Below, piece by piece: positions 1-8,736 of a stretch of 64,000 nt of DNA. The position numbers and the translations under genes were made by a program. Under the pieces are notes generated by a model, which ran no database searches, was not told the origin of the DNA, and was given only the letters and a program-made list of their open reading frames with translations. The DNA comes from Bartonella apihabitans (lineage in GTDB: Bacteria > Pseudomonadota > Alphaproteobacteria > Rhizobiales > Rhizobiaceae): positions 1,612,001 through 1,676,000 of the forward strand of contig NZ_CP132387.1 of the NCBI RefSeq assembly GCF_030758755.1, read 5' to 3'. Each line of letters begins with the position of its first letter. Within the stretch, counting starts at the first letter, position 1.

Positions 1-2
1 TT

Positions 3-383
3 TTACGTGAAGCAAAAGAACGTAATCTTTTCCGAATGGTAATGATTCACCACCCGCCTTATAAAAATGCAACTTATTGGCATAAAAAATTATGGGGTAT
101 TGAACGGTTCCAGCGCGTCATTAAACAACAAGGTGCCGAACTTATTCTTCATGGGCATACGCATGTTCCCTCTCTTGAACATATTGAAGGGAAAGAACGT
201 GACGTTCCGGTTGTTGGCGTTGCTTCTGCCTCGCAAGCCTTTGGCGGCAAAAAGCCACCCGCCAATTACAACTGGTTCACAATCGACGGAGATTGTGAAA
301 GCTGGCATTGCGGGCTTGAACGCTATTCAATCGTCAATAAAGAGAACGAAATCCACTGCACCGAAAAAATCACGCTTTTTTAG
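3..383 (+). CDS. Metallophosphoesterase, C-terminal part (cut by window start)
   Basis: The reading frame is open from the first bases, so the gene begins before the window. What remains is about 126 residues with the C-terminal motifs of the calcineurin-like phosphoesterase fold: a metal-binding MIHHPP segment (about residue 14 of the visible part) and a GHTH motif about 40 residues later. These histidines bind the dinuclear metal centre in this family. It is probably a soluble cytoplasmic phosphodiesterase or phosphatase. The substrate cannot be told from this fragment. It ends 537 bp before the converging leuA, and no clear terminator separates them on this strand. Confidence 0.85.
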   Translation, partial: LREAKERNLFRMVMIHHPPYKNATYWHKKLWGIERFQRVIKQQGAELILHGHTHVPSLEHIEGKERDVPVVGVASASQAFGGKKPPANYNWFTIDGDCESWHCGLERYSIVNKENEIHCTEKITLF

Positions 384-919
384 TGCCTAGAAAACTCGAC
401 AGCAATTTTCGTTTATAAGCCTTTAACACAACGGATTTTAAATACTGCCGGCGTTTAAAATAACGGTAGCATTTTAAATAACGATAACGCGGCAGGAATC
501 GGTTTTGCTTGCTCTGGATTTCTCTGTTTTTCCGGACTTTTTGTAGCGATTGTTTTGTCACACCAGTGAGGCGCAATTGCTCCCGATCGTTTTTCGCTAT
601 CTTTCTTATTTCGGACGCCCTGTTTTTCGTGGCGAATAAAAAGCGTGGTTTGTTCCCCCTATTCAGAGGGCTAAATAAGGTGAATTGAGTGTTTTGAAGT
701 GGAGAGACGGCTTAACCGTTATGAATTAGTAAGAGGACAACACGCTACATCGGCGTTCCGGAATGGCTGTTGACGAGACTATTCAAACTTCCGCTAGCAA
801 CTTGCCAAATGCCGGTTACTGTTTTTGCGTTATCACGATTTTCGAGAATTTAGCGGAGGTCAAGAGCTTAACGGGCGGCAAAATCAAGACAAAATGTCTT
901 TATTGCCGCCCGTAAAACA
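384..919. other. Intergenic gap between metallophosphoesterase and leuA
   Basis: No convincing gene was seen on either strand. The DNA is AT-rich with short degenerate repeats around 430-490 (variants of TTTAAATAACG). The only clear structure is the long hairpin just after leuA, listed separately. Confidence 0.6.
871..913 (-). terminator. Long hairpin directly downstream of leuA
   Basis: Perfect 11-bp inverted repeat (ACGGGCGGCAA at 871-881, TTGCCGCCCGT at 903-913) with a small inner GACA/TGTC hairpin, starting 6 bp after the leuA stop codon. There is no long U-run in the leuA direction, so it may be a weak terminator or a 3'-end stabilising structure rather than a classical intrinsic terminator. 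Confidence 0.5.
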
Positions 920-2617
920 TTAAAGTTTCAACCGGTTAACTGCTGAAACGATAGCATCAAGCGAAGCTGTTGTAATATTTTCATCAATGGCAACGCCGAA
1001 GATTTTGCCTTCCGGATAGGCTATTTCCATATAACAAATGGCTTTTGCATCCGAACCGCGTTGCAAAGAATGTTCCGAATAATCAACAACCGAAAGCTTT
1101 TTATCAAGATATTTGGAAAAAGCATCGATAAAGCCGTCTACCAGACCGGTACCGCTTCCCTTGATGGTTTTTTCTTTTCCGTGATCGGTAATTGTTGCGG
1201 TCACATCAATGCGACCTTTTTCCTTCGGATCGGCTTTGGTTTTATAGTCGACAAAACCAAAACGGCCTTTATCCTGTTTGACATAAGTCTTGACGAATTC
1301 GTCATAAATCCGCTTCGACGGCAGCTCTTTGCCTTCTTTATCGGTGATATGCTGGATAACATCGCGAAATTCGATTTGCAAAGCGCGCGGCAGGTTCAGG
1401 CCGTAGTCTGATTGCAGAATATAGGCAATGCCACCTTTGCCCGATTGCGAATTGATGCGGATAATGGCTTCATAGCTTCTGCCGACATCTTGCGGATCAA
1501 TCGGCAGATAAGGCACTTCCCACAAAGTCTTGTTCGACTTTTTCATTGCCTTCATGCCTTTATTGATCGCATCCTGATGCGAACCCGAAAAAGCGGTATA
1601 AACCAGCTCGCCCACATAAGGGTGGCGTTCCGGAATTCTGAGCTGGTTACAATATTCATAGACTTCCTTGATTTTCTCGATATTCGAGCAATCAAGCTCC
1701 GGATCAACCCCTTGGGTAAACATATTCAATGCCAGAGCGACAACGTCCACATTACCGGTTCGTTCGCCATTTCCGAACAGTGTCCCTTCAACACGGTCAG
1801 CACCGGCAAGCAGGCCCAATTCGGTGGCTGCAATGCCGCAACCACGGTCATTATGCGGATGCAGAGAAATCAGAACACTGTCACGCCGGTCAATATTTCT
1901 CCCCATCCACTCGATTTCATCGGCATAGATATTGGGAGTGGACATTTCAACCGTGGAAGGCAAATTCAAAATCATTTTATTGTCGGGCGTCGGATTGACA
2001 ATTTCGATGACGGCGTTCGAAATTTCCAGCGCAACTTCAAGCTCGGTACCGGTAAAACTTTCCGGCGAATACTCGAAACGATAATGTTTTCCGGCTTTGG
2101 CGGCCATATCCATGACCATTTTTGCAGCATCGGTTGCAATTTTCTTAACGCCTTGAACATCTTTTCCGAACACAACCCGCCGCTGCAATTCGCTGGTCGA
2201 ATTGTAAAAATGCACAATCGGGTGGTTAGCTCCTTCCAGCGCCTCGAATGTGCGGGTAATCAATTCCGGACGGCATTGAACCAGAACCTGCAAGCTCACA
2301 TTTTCAGGAACATTGCCATGTTCGATACACCAGCGCGCGAAGTCGAAATCGGTTTGCGAAGCCGATGGAAAACCGATTTCGATTTCCGGAAAGCCCATTT
2401 CCAAAAGCAGGCGGAACATGCGTTCTTTACGGTCTTGTCCCATAGGGTCAATCAAAGCCTGATTACCATCACGTAGATCGACAGAACACCAGATTGGCGC
2501 TTTTTCGATACGTTTGTCAGGCCATTGGCGATTTTCCAATGTCACTTGCGGGTAAGGTTGATATTTTTGCGATGCTGTCGGCATGCCTTTTTGTGAAAAA
2601 TTCGGGGAAATACTCAT
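920..2617 (-). CDS. leuA: 2-isopropylmalate synthase (long LeuA type)
   Basis: Catalyses condensation of acetyl-CoA with 2-oxoisovalerate to 2-isopropylmalate, the first committed step of leucine synthesis, in the cytoplasm. The 565-residue protein has the DRE-TIM barrel signature SVDLRDGNQAL near residues 45-55 and the metal-binding LHPHNDRG near residue 255. The C-terminal third, with repeated glycine turns and GSGTGLVDGF, is the LeuA allosteric domain that senses leucine. Length and N-terminal extension fit the longer alphaproteobacterial/actinobacterial LeuA class rather than the ~520-residue enteric one. The gene stands alone and is preceded by a Leu-rich leader peptide (2719-2838), so transcription is probably attenuated by leucine supply. 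Confidence 0.96.
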   Translation of the reverse strand: MSISPNFSQKGMPTASQKYQPYPQVTLENRQWPDKRIEKAPIWCSVDLRDGNQALIDPMGQDRKERMFRLLLEMGFPEIEIGFPSASQTDFDFARWCIEHGNVPENVSLQVLVQCRPELITRTFEALEGANHPIVHFYNSTSELQRRVVFGKDVQGVKKIATDAAKMVMDMAAKAGKHYRFEYSPESFTGTELEVALEISNAVIEIVNPTPDNKMILNLPSTVEMSTPNIYADEIEWMGRNIDRRDSVLISLHPHNDRGCGIAATELGLLAGADRVEGTLFGNGERTGNVDVVALALNMFTQGVDPELDCSNIEKIKEVYEYCNQLRIPERHPYVGELVYTAFSGSHQDAINKGMKAMKKSNKTLWEVPYLPIDPQDVGRSYEAIIRINSQSGKGGIAYILQSDYGLNLPRALQIEFRDVIQHITDKEGKELPSKRIYDEFVKTYVKQDKGRFGFVDYKTKADPKEKGRIDVTATITDHGKEKTIKGSGTGLVDGFIDAFSKYLDKKLSVVDYSEHSLQRGSDAKAICYMEIAYPEGKIFGVAIDENITTASLDAIVSAVNRLKL

Positions 2618-2718
2618 GATCTATGCTCGTCTGAAACACCGATAACCGGTTGATATTTTAAAAGGAAGATTGTTGAAGAGGAGCATTTACGCCGGCAGGT
2701 AACGACCGCCGGGCGCCC

Positions 2719-2838
2719 TCACCGGCCCCGGCTGTCGCTCATAAGCCCGAGAAGAAGCAAATTTGAAGGCAAAGCACAAAAGCCCGCATCGCTGATGCGG
2801 TCAAAATCCAACAATTTTTGTGCGCCATAATTTTTCAT
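2719..2838 (-). CDS. Candidate leucine leader peptide upstream of leuA
   Basis: A 39-codon reading frame ending 101 bp before leuA contains four consecutive leucine codons followed closely by another (NLLLLGLMSDSRGR at the C-terminus). A run of codons for the pathway's end product just upstream of the first biosynthetic gene is the mark of ribosome-mediated attenuation. Mutually exclusive GC-rich pairings follow: GCCGGG/CCCGGC overlaps CCGGC/GCCGG. A CCGCAT/ATGCGG hairpin with a short T-run lies inside the frame. The ribosome-binding site before the ATG at 2838 is poor and that ATG lies almost at the predicted transcript start, so the true start could be further inside or the peptide leaderless. 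Confidence 0.6.
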   Translation of the reverse strand: MKNYGAQKLLDFDRISDAGFCALPSNLLLLGLMSDSRGR

Positions 2839-2845
2839 GGGCGAA

Positions 2846-2874
2846 AATATGACATAGCTTTTTTTCAAGTGCAA
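2846..2874 (-). promoter_or_regulatory. Candidate leuA promoter
   Basis: TTGCAC (2869-2874) and CATATT (2846-2851) are separated by 17 bp on the minus strand, close to sigma-70 spacing. Transcription would begin a few bases before the leader-peptide ATG. Confidence 0.4.
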
Positions 2875-2990
2875 CCCGTTTTATCAAAGCTTCACCGGTT
2901 CGTGTTCAAAATTGCGTGGCCGGTCGCGTAAAGCCTTACTTTTTGCAATTGAAGCCCGAAAATCAAGTCTTGCCATTCAATAGGCACGGT

Positions 2991-3566
2991 TCACAATTTC
3001 AAACGCCGACGCAGCTCGTTGATCAACAGAGCTGTTTTCATGTCGTTGATTTGTCCTTTTTCGTTAAGCTTGATTGCCTCTTCAACAGCCATTTCAACAA
3101 TGTCGAGATTTTCTCCTTCATTGGCGAGCCCTCCGCCTGAAAAACGGTGGTCTTGCGGGCGATAACGGGCAAGATAAAGCCAAAGCTGTTCGGTTGAAAA
3201 TCCCGGAGTTGTGAAGCCTTTGAAAACCAGTTCGAGATTATGGATCTGGTAGCCTAATTCCTCTTTTGCCTCGCGCAGCATGGTTTCATCGGCCAATTCG
3301 TCTTTTTCAATGTGGCCGGCACAAGCTTCAAGAACATACATGGAACCGGATGCAAGATAGACAGGCGCACGAAACTGCTTGACAAAAAGCACTGTTTTTC
3401 TTTCCTCGTCATAAGGCAAAACGGCAGCACCATTGCGATTATGGTAGGTTTCACGCTTTACTGTTCTCCATTCGCCAGCGGCATCTTGCTGCTCATAGGA
3501 AACGGCCGTCAGTTTTGTCCAATGGTCGGACAATACAGTTTCTTTCAAATTTCTGATTTTTAACAT
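2991..3566 (-). CDS. Nudix hydrolase, ADP-ribose pyrophosphatase/NudK-like
   Basis: The protein of about 191 residues carries a complete Nudix box beginning GHIEKDE and ending REAKEELGY around residues 91-113, matching G-x5-E-x7-REUxEExGU. Enzymes with this layout and length hydrolyse nucleoside-diphosphate sugars such as ADP-ribose or GDP-mannose, but the exact substrate is not readable here. An upstream ATG at 3578 overlaps the end of the cation-transporter gene by ATGA. I prefer the second ATG at 3566 because AGGAG sits 4-5 bases before it. The gene is translationally coupled to, and follows, the cation diffusion facilitator and trpE(G). Confidence 0.88.
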   Translation of the reverse strand: MLKIRNLKETVLSDHWTKLTAVSYEQQDAAGEWRTVKRETYHNRNGAAVLPYDEERKTVLFVKQFRAPVYLASGSMYVLEACAGHIEKDELADETMLREAKEELGYQIHNLELVFKGFTTPGFSTEQLWLYLARYRPQDHRFSGGGLANEGENLDIVEMAVEEAIKLNEKGQINDMKTALLINELRRRLKL

Positions 3567-3574
3567 AATGCTCC

Positions 3575-4492
3575 TCATGCAATGGGAACGGCAGTGGTTC
3601 CCTTTGGCAGTTTTGCTTCCTCTTCCGGTTCGATATGAATGACAATACGTGCCTTTTCGATTTCTTGTCTGAGAGCATCTTCTATTCTGTTACATATATC
3701 GTGGGCATCTCCCACCGTCATTTTGGAAGGAACCACCAGATGGAATTCGATAAAGGTGACCTGACCGGCCACACGTGTGCGCAAATCATGCGCTTCGATA
3801 GCACCGGCTGCATGGCTTGAAATAATGTCTCTGATGCGCATTGTCTCTTCAAGCTCGACACCGACATCCATCAACCCCTGCACCGAATTGTTGATAACCT
3901 TCCAGCCTTGCCAGAGAATGTTCAAGGCCACAATAATAGCAAGCACGGGGTCGAGAATGGCCCAACCGCTCAAGATTGCCGCAAGAAGACCGGCAAGCAC
4001 ACCAAAAGAGGTAAAAACGTCGGTCATCAAATGCATTCCATCGGCTTTCAATGCCGGAGAATGGGAAATTCTGCCCTGTTTTATTAAAACCAAAGCCCAG
4101 ATTGCATTAATGGCACTGGCAATAAGGTTGATTGCGAGCCCGTAGCCCGGCTGTTCGGGCAAATGGGTCGAGGTAAGCAAAGGCCATGATTCATGCAAAA
4201 TCATGATGGCGGCAACAAAAATCATTGCCCCTTCAAGAATTGCCGAAAAATATTCTGCCTTGGTATGGCCGAAGGGGTGATCGTTATCGGCCGGTTTCAT
4301 GCTGATAAGAATGGCAACATAAGCAGCAATGGCCGCAATGACATTGACAATCGACTCCAGCGCATCGGAATAAAGAGCCACCGAGCCGGTTATATAATAA
4401 GCGAAATATTTGAGCGCAAAAACAACAATGGCAACAGGGATAGACCATATTGCCAATTGTTTCAGCCTTGTATTCGCATCTGTCATTGCCAT
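3575..4492 (-). CDS. Cation diffusion facilitator transporter
   Basis: A 305-residue inner-membrane protein with the CDF plan: about six membrane segments in the first 200 residues and a cytoplasmic C-terminal ferredoxin-like domain (residues ~205-290, [11 protein letters not shown]). It carries SDALES in the second helix and an HLMTD motif in the fifth, where CDF proteins coordinate Zn2+, Fe2+, Mn2+ or Co2+, plus the conserved [10 protein letters not shown] loop. It exports divalent metal using the proton gradient; metal choice cannot be decided here. The 5' end overlaps the 3' end of trpE(G) by 10 bp, so it is probably read on the trp transcript. Confidence 0.9.
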   Translation of the reverse strand: MAMTDANTRLKQLAIWSIPVAIVVFALKYFAYYITGSVALYSDALESIVNVIAAIAAYVAILISMKPADNDHPFGHTKAEYFSAILEGAMIFVAAIMILHESWPLLTSTHLPEQPGYGLAINLIASAINAIWALVLIKQGRISHSPALKADGMHLMTDVFTSFGVLAGLLAAILSGWAILDPVLAIIVALNILWQGWKVINNSVQGLMDVGVELEETMRIRDIISSHAAGAIEAHDLRTRVAGQVTFIEFHLVVPSKMTVGDAHDICNRIEDALRQEIEKARIVIHIEPEEEAKLPKGTTAVPIA

Positions 4493-6663
4493 GCCTTCTT
4501 AATTAGTCTTGAAACAACATTTTCAATGATTGCCATTCCGACATTTCCACCGAGGCTCATAATTGATTCGGGATGGAATTGGACAGCGGCAATCGGCTGG
4601 CTTTTATGTTCGATTGCCATAATAACACCATCTGCGGTTTCTGCTGTCACGTTAAATTCGGAAGGCAAGCGGCTCGGGTCGGCAAAAATCGAATGATAGC
4701 GGCCAACCGTTATTTCTTTCGGCAAATCCTTAAACAGCAGGGTTTCGCCGGTAATATGAATGCGCGACGGTTTGCCATGCATCGGCTGATCAAGCACGCG
4801 AAGGCTCCCGCCGAAAGCTTCTGTCAGTGCTTGCAGCCCCAGACAAACGCCGAAAATCGGAATTTTACGTGCCCTTGCTTTATTGATTGTGTCTTCACAG
4901 TTGAAATCTTTCGGTGTTCCGGGTCCCGGTGACAAAACAACAAGATCGGGATTGACCGTTTCAAACACCTTGTCATCCACCGGACTTCTCACCGTTGTCA
5001 CCTTGGCGCCCGTCTCGCGGAAATAATTGGCAAGCGTGTGCACAAATGAATCTTCATGGTCGACAAGCAGGATATTGACACCCGTGCCGGGTTTTTCTTT
5101 CTCCTGCCTGACGGCCTTTGGCAAAGGTTTGGCACTGTCGCGAATAGCGGCAATCATGGCAGAGGCTTTGAGCTCTGTCTCTTTTTCTTCCTCTTCCGGA
5201 TTGGAATCATAAAGCAATGTCGCGCCTGCTCTGACCGATGCCACACCATCCTTGATGCGCACGGTGCGAAGAGTAAGCCCCGTATTCATATCGCCATTAA
5301 AGAAAATCATGCCGATAGCACCGGCATACCATGCACGCGCACTTCTTTCATGGTTTTCAATAAAGCGCATAGCCCACAATTTCGGTGCACCGGTTACAGT
5401 CACAGCCCATGCATGGGACAAAAATGCGTCGAACGCATCAAGCCCGTTCCGCAAGCGCCCCTCAATGTGATCGACCGTGTGAATAAGGCGCGAATACATT
5501 TCAATTTGTCGGCGCCCGATTACCCTCACCGAACCCGGTTCGCAAACGCGGCTTTTATCATTACGGTCAACATCCGAACACATGGTCAATTCCGACTCAT
5601 CCTTTTTGGAATTGAGCAAAGCCAATATCTGTTCGGAATCGGCAATGGCATCCTGCCCGCGTTTGATTGTTCCGGAAATCGGGCAGGTTTCAACCCGCCT
5701 TCCGGTCACCCGAACATACATTTCAGGCGAAGCGCCAACGAGATATTCCTGTTCTCCGAGATTTATAAAGAAAGAATAGGGAGATGGATTGGTAAGTTTC
5801 AATCTTCTGCTGATTGCCGAAGGACTTGCCGGACAAGCTTCATAAAAGGTTTGCCCCGGCACCACCTCGAAGAGGTCGCCGCGCTTGAAACTTTCCTTGG
5901 CTTCCCTCACCAGAGAAGCATATTCGCCCTTTTCATGATCGCCTTTTTGCGGAACCGCTTTGGCTGCTTCAAAGGGCTTTTCTTCGGTATGACGAATTAA
6001 GCCTGAAGTTGTTTTTTCCCCTTCGGAAAATTCATAATTCTCTATCCATGCGCGTGCCGAATAATGGTCGACAATGAGAATGGAATCCGGCAGATAAAGC
6101 ACCATATCCCGCTGGTCGTCAGGACGTTTTATTTTAAACTCGATGGGCTCGAACTGGAACGCAAGGTCATAGCCGAAAGCACCATAAAGGCCAAGACTCT
6201 GGTCTTCTGTCGAATGGAAAATATCGCAAATAGCCCGTAACAGAGAAAAAACCGATGGCATACGGGAGCGTTCTTCCTCGCTGAAGACACGACCCGGTTT
6301 TTTGACCGTAATTGCCAATTTGGCTTTTGTGCGCGCGGTTGCTTCCACGGCGTCGAGATTTTCAAGGCGTGGCTCGATCATATCAAGGATGATTTGACCG
6401 CGCTCGTTGAGCGCCTCGATTTTCATGTGGCGGCCGCGCGACGTAATAGCAATTGGCGGGTCGATAATGCCGGAATCCCAGCGTGTATAGCGCCCCGGAT
6501 ATTCATAATTCGATGAAAAAATTGCCCCACGGTGGCTATCAAGTGCATCAACCATTTTGTCGATTGCACTTTCATAGGCAATATCCTCGCAAGAACGGCT
6601 AACTTTTATGTTCCCTTTCGTGCGGTATTCAAAAGCTTTTTCACCAGCCATATTCTTTTCCAT
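4483..6663 (-). CDS. trpE: Fused anthranilate synthase, TrpE plus TrpG
   Basis: Makes anthranilate from chorismate and glutamine, the first step of tryptophan synthesis. One 726-residue chain holds the chorismate-binding TrpE domain (residues ~1-510; [10 protein letters not shown] and DVDRNDKSR) and, from about residue 530, a class-I glutamine amidotransferase domain with [12 protein letters not shown], the nucleophile loop [10 protein letters not shown] and the catalytic HPES near the end. The fusion, often written trpE(G), is characteristic of Rhizobiales and a few other groups. It is preceded by trpL and an intrinsic terminator, so expression should follow tryptophan supply. Downstream genes are not trp genes. 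Confidence 0.97.
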   Translation of the reverse strand: MEKNMAGEKAFEYRTKGNIKVSRSCEDIAYESAIDKMVDALDSHRGAIFSSNYEYPGRYTRWDSGIIDPPIAITSRGRHMKIEALNERGQIILDMIEPRLENLDAVEATARTKAKLAITVKKPGRVFSEEERSRMPSVFSLLRAICDIFHSTEDQSLGLYGAFGYDLAFQFEPIEFKIKRPDDQRDMVLYLPDSILIVDHYSARAWIENYEFSEGEKTTSGLIRHTEEKPFEAAKAVPQKGDHEKGEYASLVREAKESFKRGDLFEVVPGQTFYEACPASPSAISRRLKLTNPSPYSFFINLGEQEYLVGASPEMYVRVTGRRVETCPISGTIKRGQDAIADSEQILALLNSKKDESELTMCSDVDRNDKSRVCEPGSVRVIGRRQIEMYSRLIHTVDHIEGRLRNGLDAFDAFLSHAWAVTVTGAPKLWAMRFIENHERSARAWYAGAIGMIFFNGDMNTGLTLRTVRIKDGVASVRAGATLLYDSNPEEEEKETELKASAMIAAIRDSAKPLPKAVRQEKEKPGTGVNILLVDHEDSFVHTLANYFRETGAKVTTVRSPVDDKVFETVNPDLVVLSPGPGTPKDFNCEDTINKARARKIPIFGVCLGLQALTEAFGGSLRVLDQPMHGKPSRIHITGETLLFKDLPKEITVGRYHSIFADPSRLPSEFNVTAETADGVIMAIEHKSQPIAAVQFHPESIMSLGGNVGMAIIENVVSRLIKKAWQ

Positions 6664-6712
6664 ATTTGAAACTCCGTCCTGTTTTTAAGGTCACCACCGG
6701 AACGGAGTATAT

Positions 6713-6744
6713 AAAAAAGGCCGCCCGGTTTTTCCGTCGCGACC
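6713..6744 (-). terminator. trp attenuator terminator
   Basis: On the minus strand, GGTCGC...CGG-AAAAA-CCG...GCGGCC forms a GC-rich stem followed by six Ts, between the trpL stop and trpE(G). The GCGGCC just after the trpL stop codon can compete for the same pairing, giving the usual terminator/antiterminator switch. Confidence 0.85.
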
Positions 6745-6780
6745 TTGTCCTGAATTTTACGCACAAACAAGCTGAGGCCG

Positions 6781-6828
6781 CTAGAAGCAACCCCACCACC
6801 AGATCATGAATGTACGTTTATTGTTCAT
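6781..6828 (-). CDS. trpL: Tryptophan leader peptide
   Basis: A 15-residue frame, MNNKRTFMIWWWGCF, with three adjacent TGG codons and an AAAAGGA ribosome-binding site. Ribosome stalling at the Trp codons when charged tRNA-Trp is scarce would prevent the downstream terminator and allow trpE(G) transcription. Rhizobial trpL peptides with an IWWW core are known (Sinorhizobium meliloti), and there the peptide itself also acts in trans. Whether this one does is unknown. Confidence 0.9.
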   Translation of the reverse strand: MNNKRTFMIWWWGCF

Positions 6829-6839
6829 AAAAATCCTTT

Positions 6840-7377
6840 TAACCTGTCCGATATTCTATAGCAACAGAAAACAGCAATAATGAAAAAGAGATGAGCTTTA
6901 ACTTCTTTTTGTCAAGAATAGAGGGGTAGCCAATTTTTGACCGGTAGCACTCATCCCGATAATGAAAATTAATGAATTTGCCTTGGACTGCCACTATTTT
7001 TCAGGCTCTATCCGCTTTATCCCCTCGCCTTTTGAACAATCACTTCGTCGGCTAAAGGTATGAGCCTTTTCTTCTGTTCTGATGGAAATGATTTTGCCTA
7101 AAAATCCGGCTTTTTCGCCCGTCAATCGACATTCCAAAACGGGTTTTAAACCAATAAAACCACTGATCAATCGGGATAGGCATCGGTGAGAGGACTTGCT
7201 CCCAACAATCAGGTCAATCCCACCTTTTTAATATATTGGTCTTCTCTTGCCGGTTTCTGGAATAAAGAAGAAAGCCGGTTTGACGTATTTTTTTCACAAA
7301 AAAAACGAGGCTTTTTCACAAATATAGATTGAATCAATACATTCCGGTTAAAGCCGAATTTGACAAAGTCTATTTAC
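6840..7377. other. Intergenic gap upstream of the trp leader
   Basis: No gene seen. It holds the presumed trp promoter region: TTGACA on the minus strand at 6910-6915, although no good -10 hexamer sits at the right distance. The rest is AT-rich non-coding DNA. Confidence 0.5.
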
Positions 7378-7512
7378 AAAAAAAAGTCCGGGCATTGGGA
7401 ACCCGGACTTTTCTCCCCCTCTTAAGAAAGGGGGAACACAGGTGTAGGAAATAGCGGGGGACCTAAACACCTGTAACCAACACAACCAGAACACAAGTTC
7501 TTTCGTGCGGTG
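7378..7512 (-). ncRNA. Candidate small regulatory RNA with own promoter and terminator
   Basis: A complete transcription unit of about 135 nt with no reading frame. In order on the minus strand: a small GAAC/GTTC hairpin; an 8-bp ACAGGTGT/ACACCTGT stem closing a loop that exposes CCCCCGC; a CCCCCT/AGAGGGGG hairpin; and an intrinsic terminator GTCCGGG/CCCGGAC followed by eight Ts. A good sigma-70 promoter lies immediately upstream. C-rich single-stranded loops are typical of alphaproteobacterial trans-acting sRNAs that mask ribosome-binding sites. I cannot assign a named family. Confidence 0.7.
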
Positions 7513-7518
7513 AGATCA

Positions 7519-7546
7519 AATATAGATTAGGGACTAAAATAGTCAA
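7519..7546 (-). promoter_or_regulatory. Promoter of the candidate sRNA
   Basis: TTGACT (7541-7546) and TATATT (7519-7524), 16 bp apart on the minus strand, placing the start near 7512. Confidence 0.65.
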
Positions 7547-7560
7547 TATTTTTTTACAAC

Positions 7561-8621
7561 CTAAGGTTTTGTTTTTTCAACTCTGGATCCCCATTCAAGA
7601 CGCCTCATCAGACTGTATAATTTCTTGTTCTTTTTTGTTGATATTTCAGTGTCTTTTTCCCCATTTGGCAAGCAAAGCGAAATATTTATTCTTCCGCTTG
7701 ACCGTTGTGGACGCGAAAGGATGCGACAATATTGCACATCCGGTTTCTTTTCTGTCACGGCAAGATAACAATATTTCTCGTCTTCAAAAGGAACAACTGC
7801 CTGTTTGGCAAGCTTGTGCATACGCGAACGTTCAACCCTTACAGAAAAATGGCACCAGTCGGGAGATTGAACCGGACAAGCCAATTCATGGGGACAAGGA
7901 GCAAGAATATGGGCAGATTGTTCGAGCAATCTTTGGCGCTGCCGCATCAGCCTTTTAAAACCGGCAGGTGTGCCTGGCTCGACCAATAAAAGCACGCCAA
8001 CAGTTTTTTCCCAAAGTCTGTCGACAAGAAAATCCTGTGTCTTTTCTTGAAGCTCGTCAAGCACGTAACTTGCCGTGACAAGATCGGCATCCGGTAATTT
8101 TTCACCGGAAAGCGCTGAAATATCGGCTTTTTGCCAATTGGTTGAAAAGGCGGATTGAACACCGTTTTCAGAAGAAGTTTCGCGGGGCAATTCGCCGGCT
8201 TTAACTGCGAAAATATCGGGGTCTTTTTCGGCAATTAAACGGGAAAACAGTTGTTTGCCAATAGCGATAATGTCATTGCTTTGCTCAACAAGCATTGCCT
8301 TTTCAAGAGAAGGAAAAATTTTACTTGCAGCAAAAACGGCTGTCCCCGCCCCGCTCCTACATCAAGCTGGCTTGACGGCAAAAAGGAAGGGCATATATCA
8401 GCCACCTCGTCAAGTGCGGAATAAACCGCGCCATAGGTTGCCGGAAAGCGCGCCGCAATATAGCCGAGAGCCGCGTTTTTATCGCCGATATGCATTTTCC
8501 CGTCCAGCACTTCATCGCGATAACGTCGGGTAAGCCTGCTTGACGCTTTTTCAAGGTCGGACGGATTTGTCTGTTCGAAAAGCTCGTCAAGTGCGCTTCT
8601 CAAATTTGCAGGAAGTTGCAT
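7561..8621 (-). pseudogene. Rsm22-family small-subunit rRNA methyltransferase, frameshifted
   Basis: Two overlapping frames together give one SAM-dependent methyltransferase of about 350 residues of the Rsm22 family (mitochondrial/bacterial small ribosomal subunit). The N-terminal part (8235-8621) ends just after the SAM-binding LDVGAG loop. The rest (7561-8295) continues with a different frame, including DADLVTASYVLDEL. Restoring one G in the GGGGCGGGG run at 8344-8352 gives a continuous DVGAGAGTAVFAA, a normal motif I. So the break is a single-base deletion in a homopolymer, either a real mutation or a sequencing error. The downstream C-rich segment (CPHELACP...CHFSVR) resembles the family's metal-binding cysteine cluster. 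Confidence 0.8.
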
Positions 8622-8736
8622 AATAGGATTCCGTAAATAAAAGGCTTTTCTTGTGAACCTTATTTCATTCTTTGTTGAAATAGTCTAACCCCATCCTTAA
8701 GCTGTATGGTGCGTAATCATGGAGTAGCCCGAAACT

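Noticed and set aside
1061..2476. Long plus-strand open frames opposite leuA
   Set aside because: They mirror leuA, have no ribosome-binding site and no family features, and the leuA motifs on the other strand are complete.
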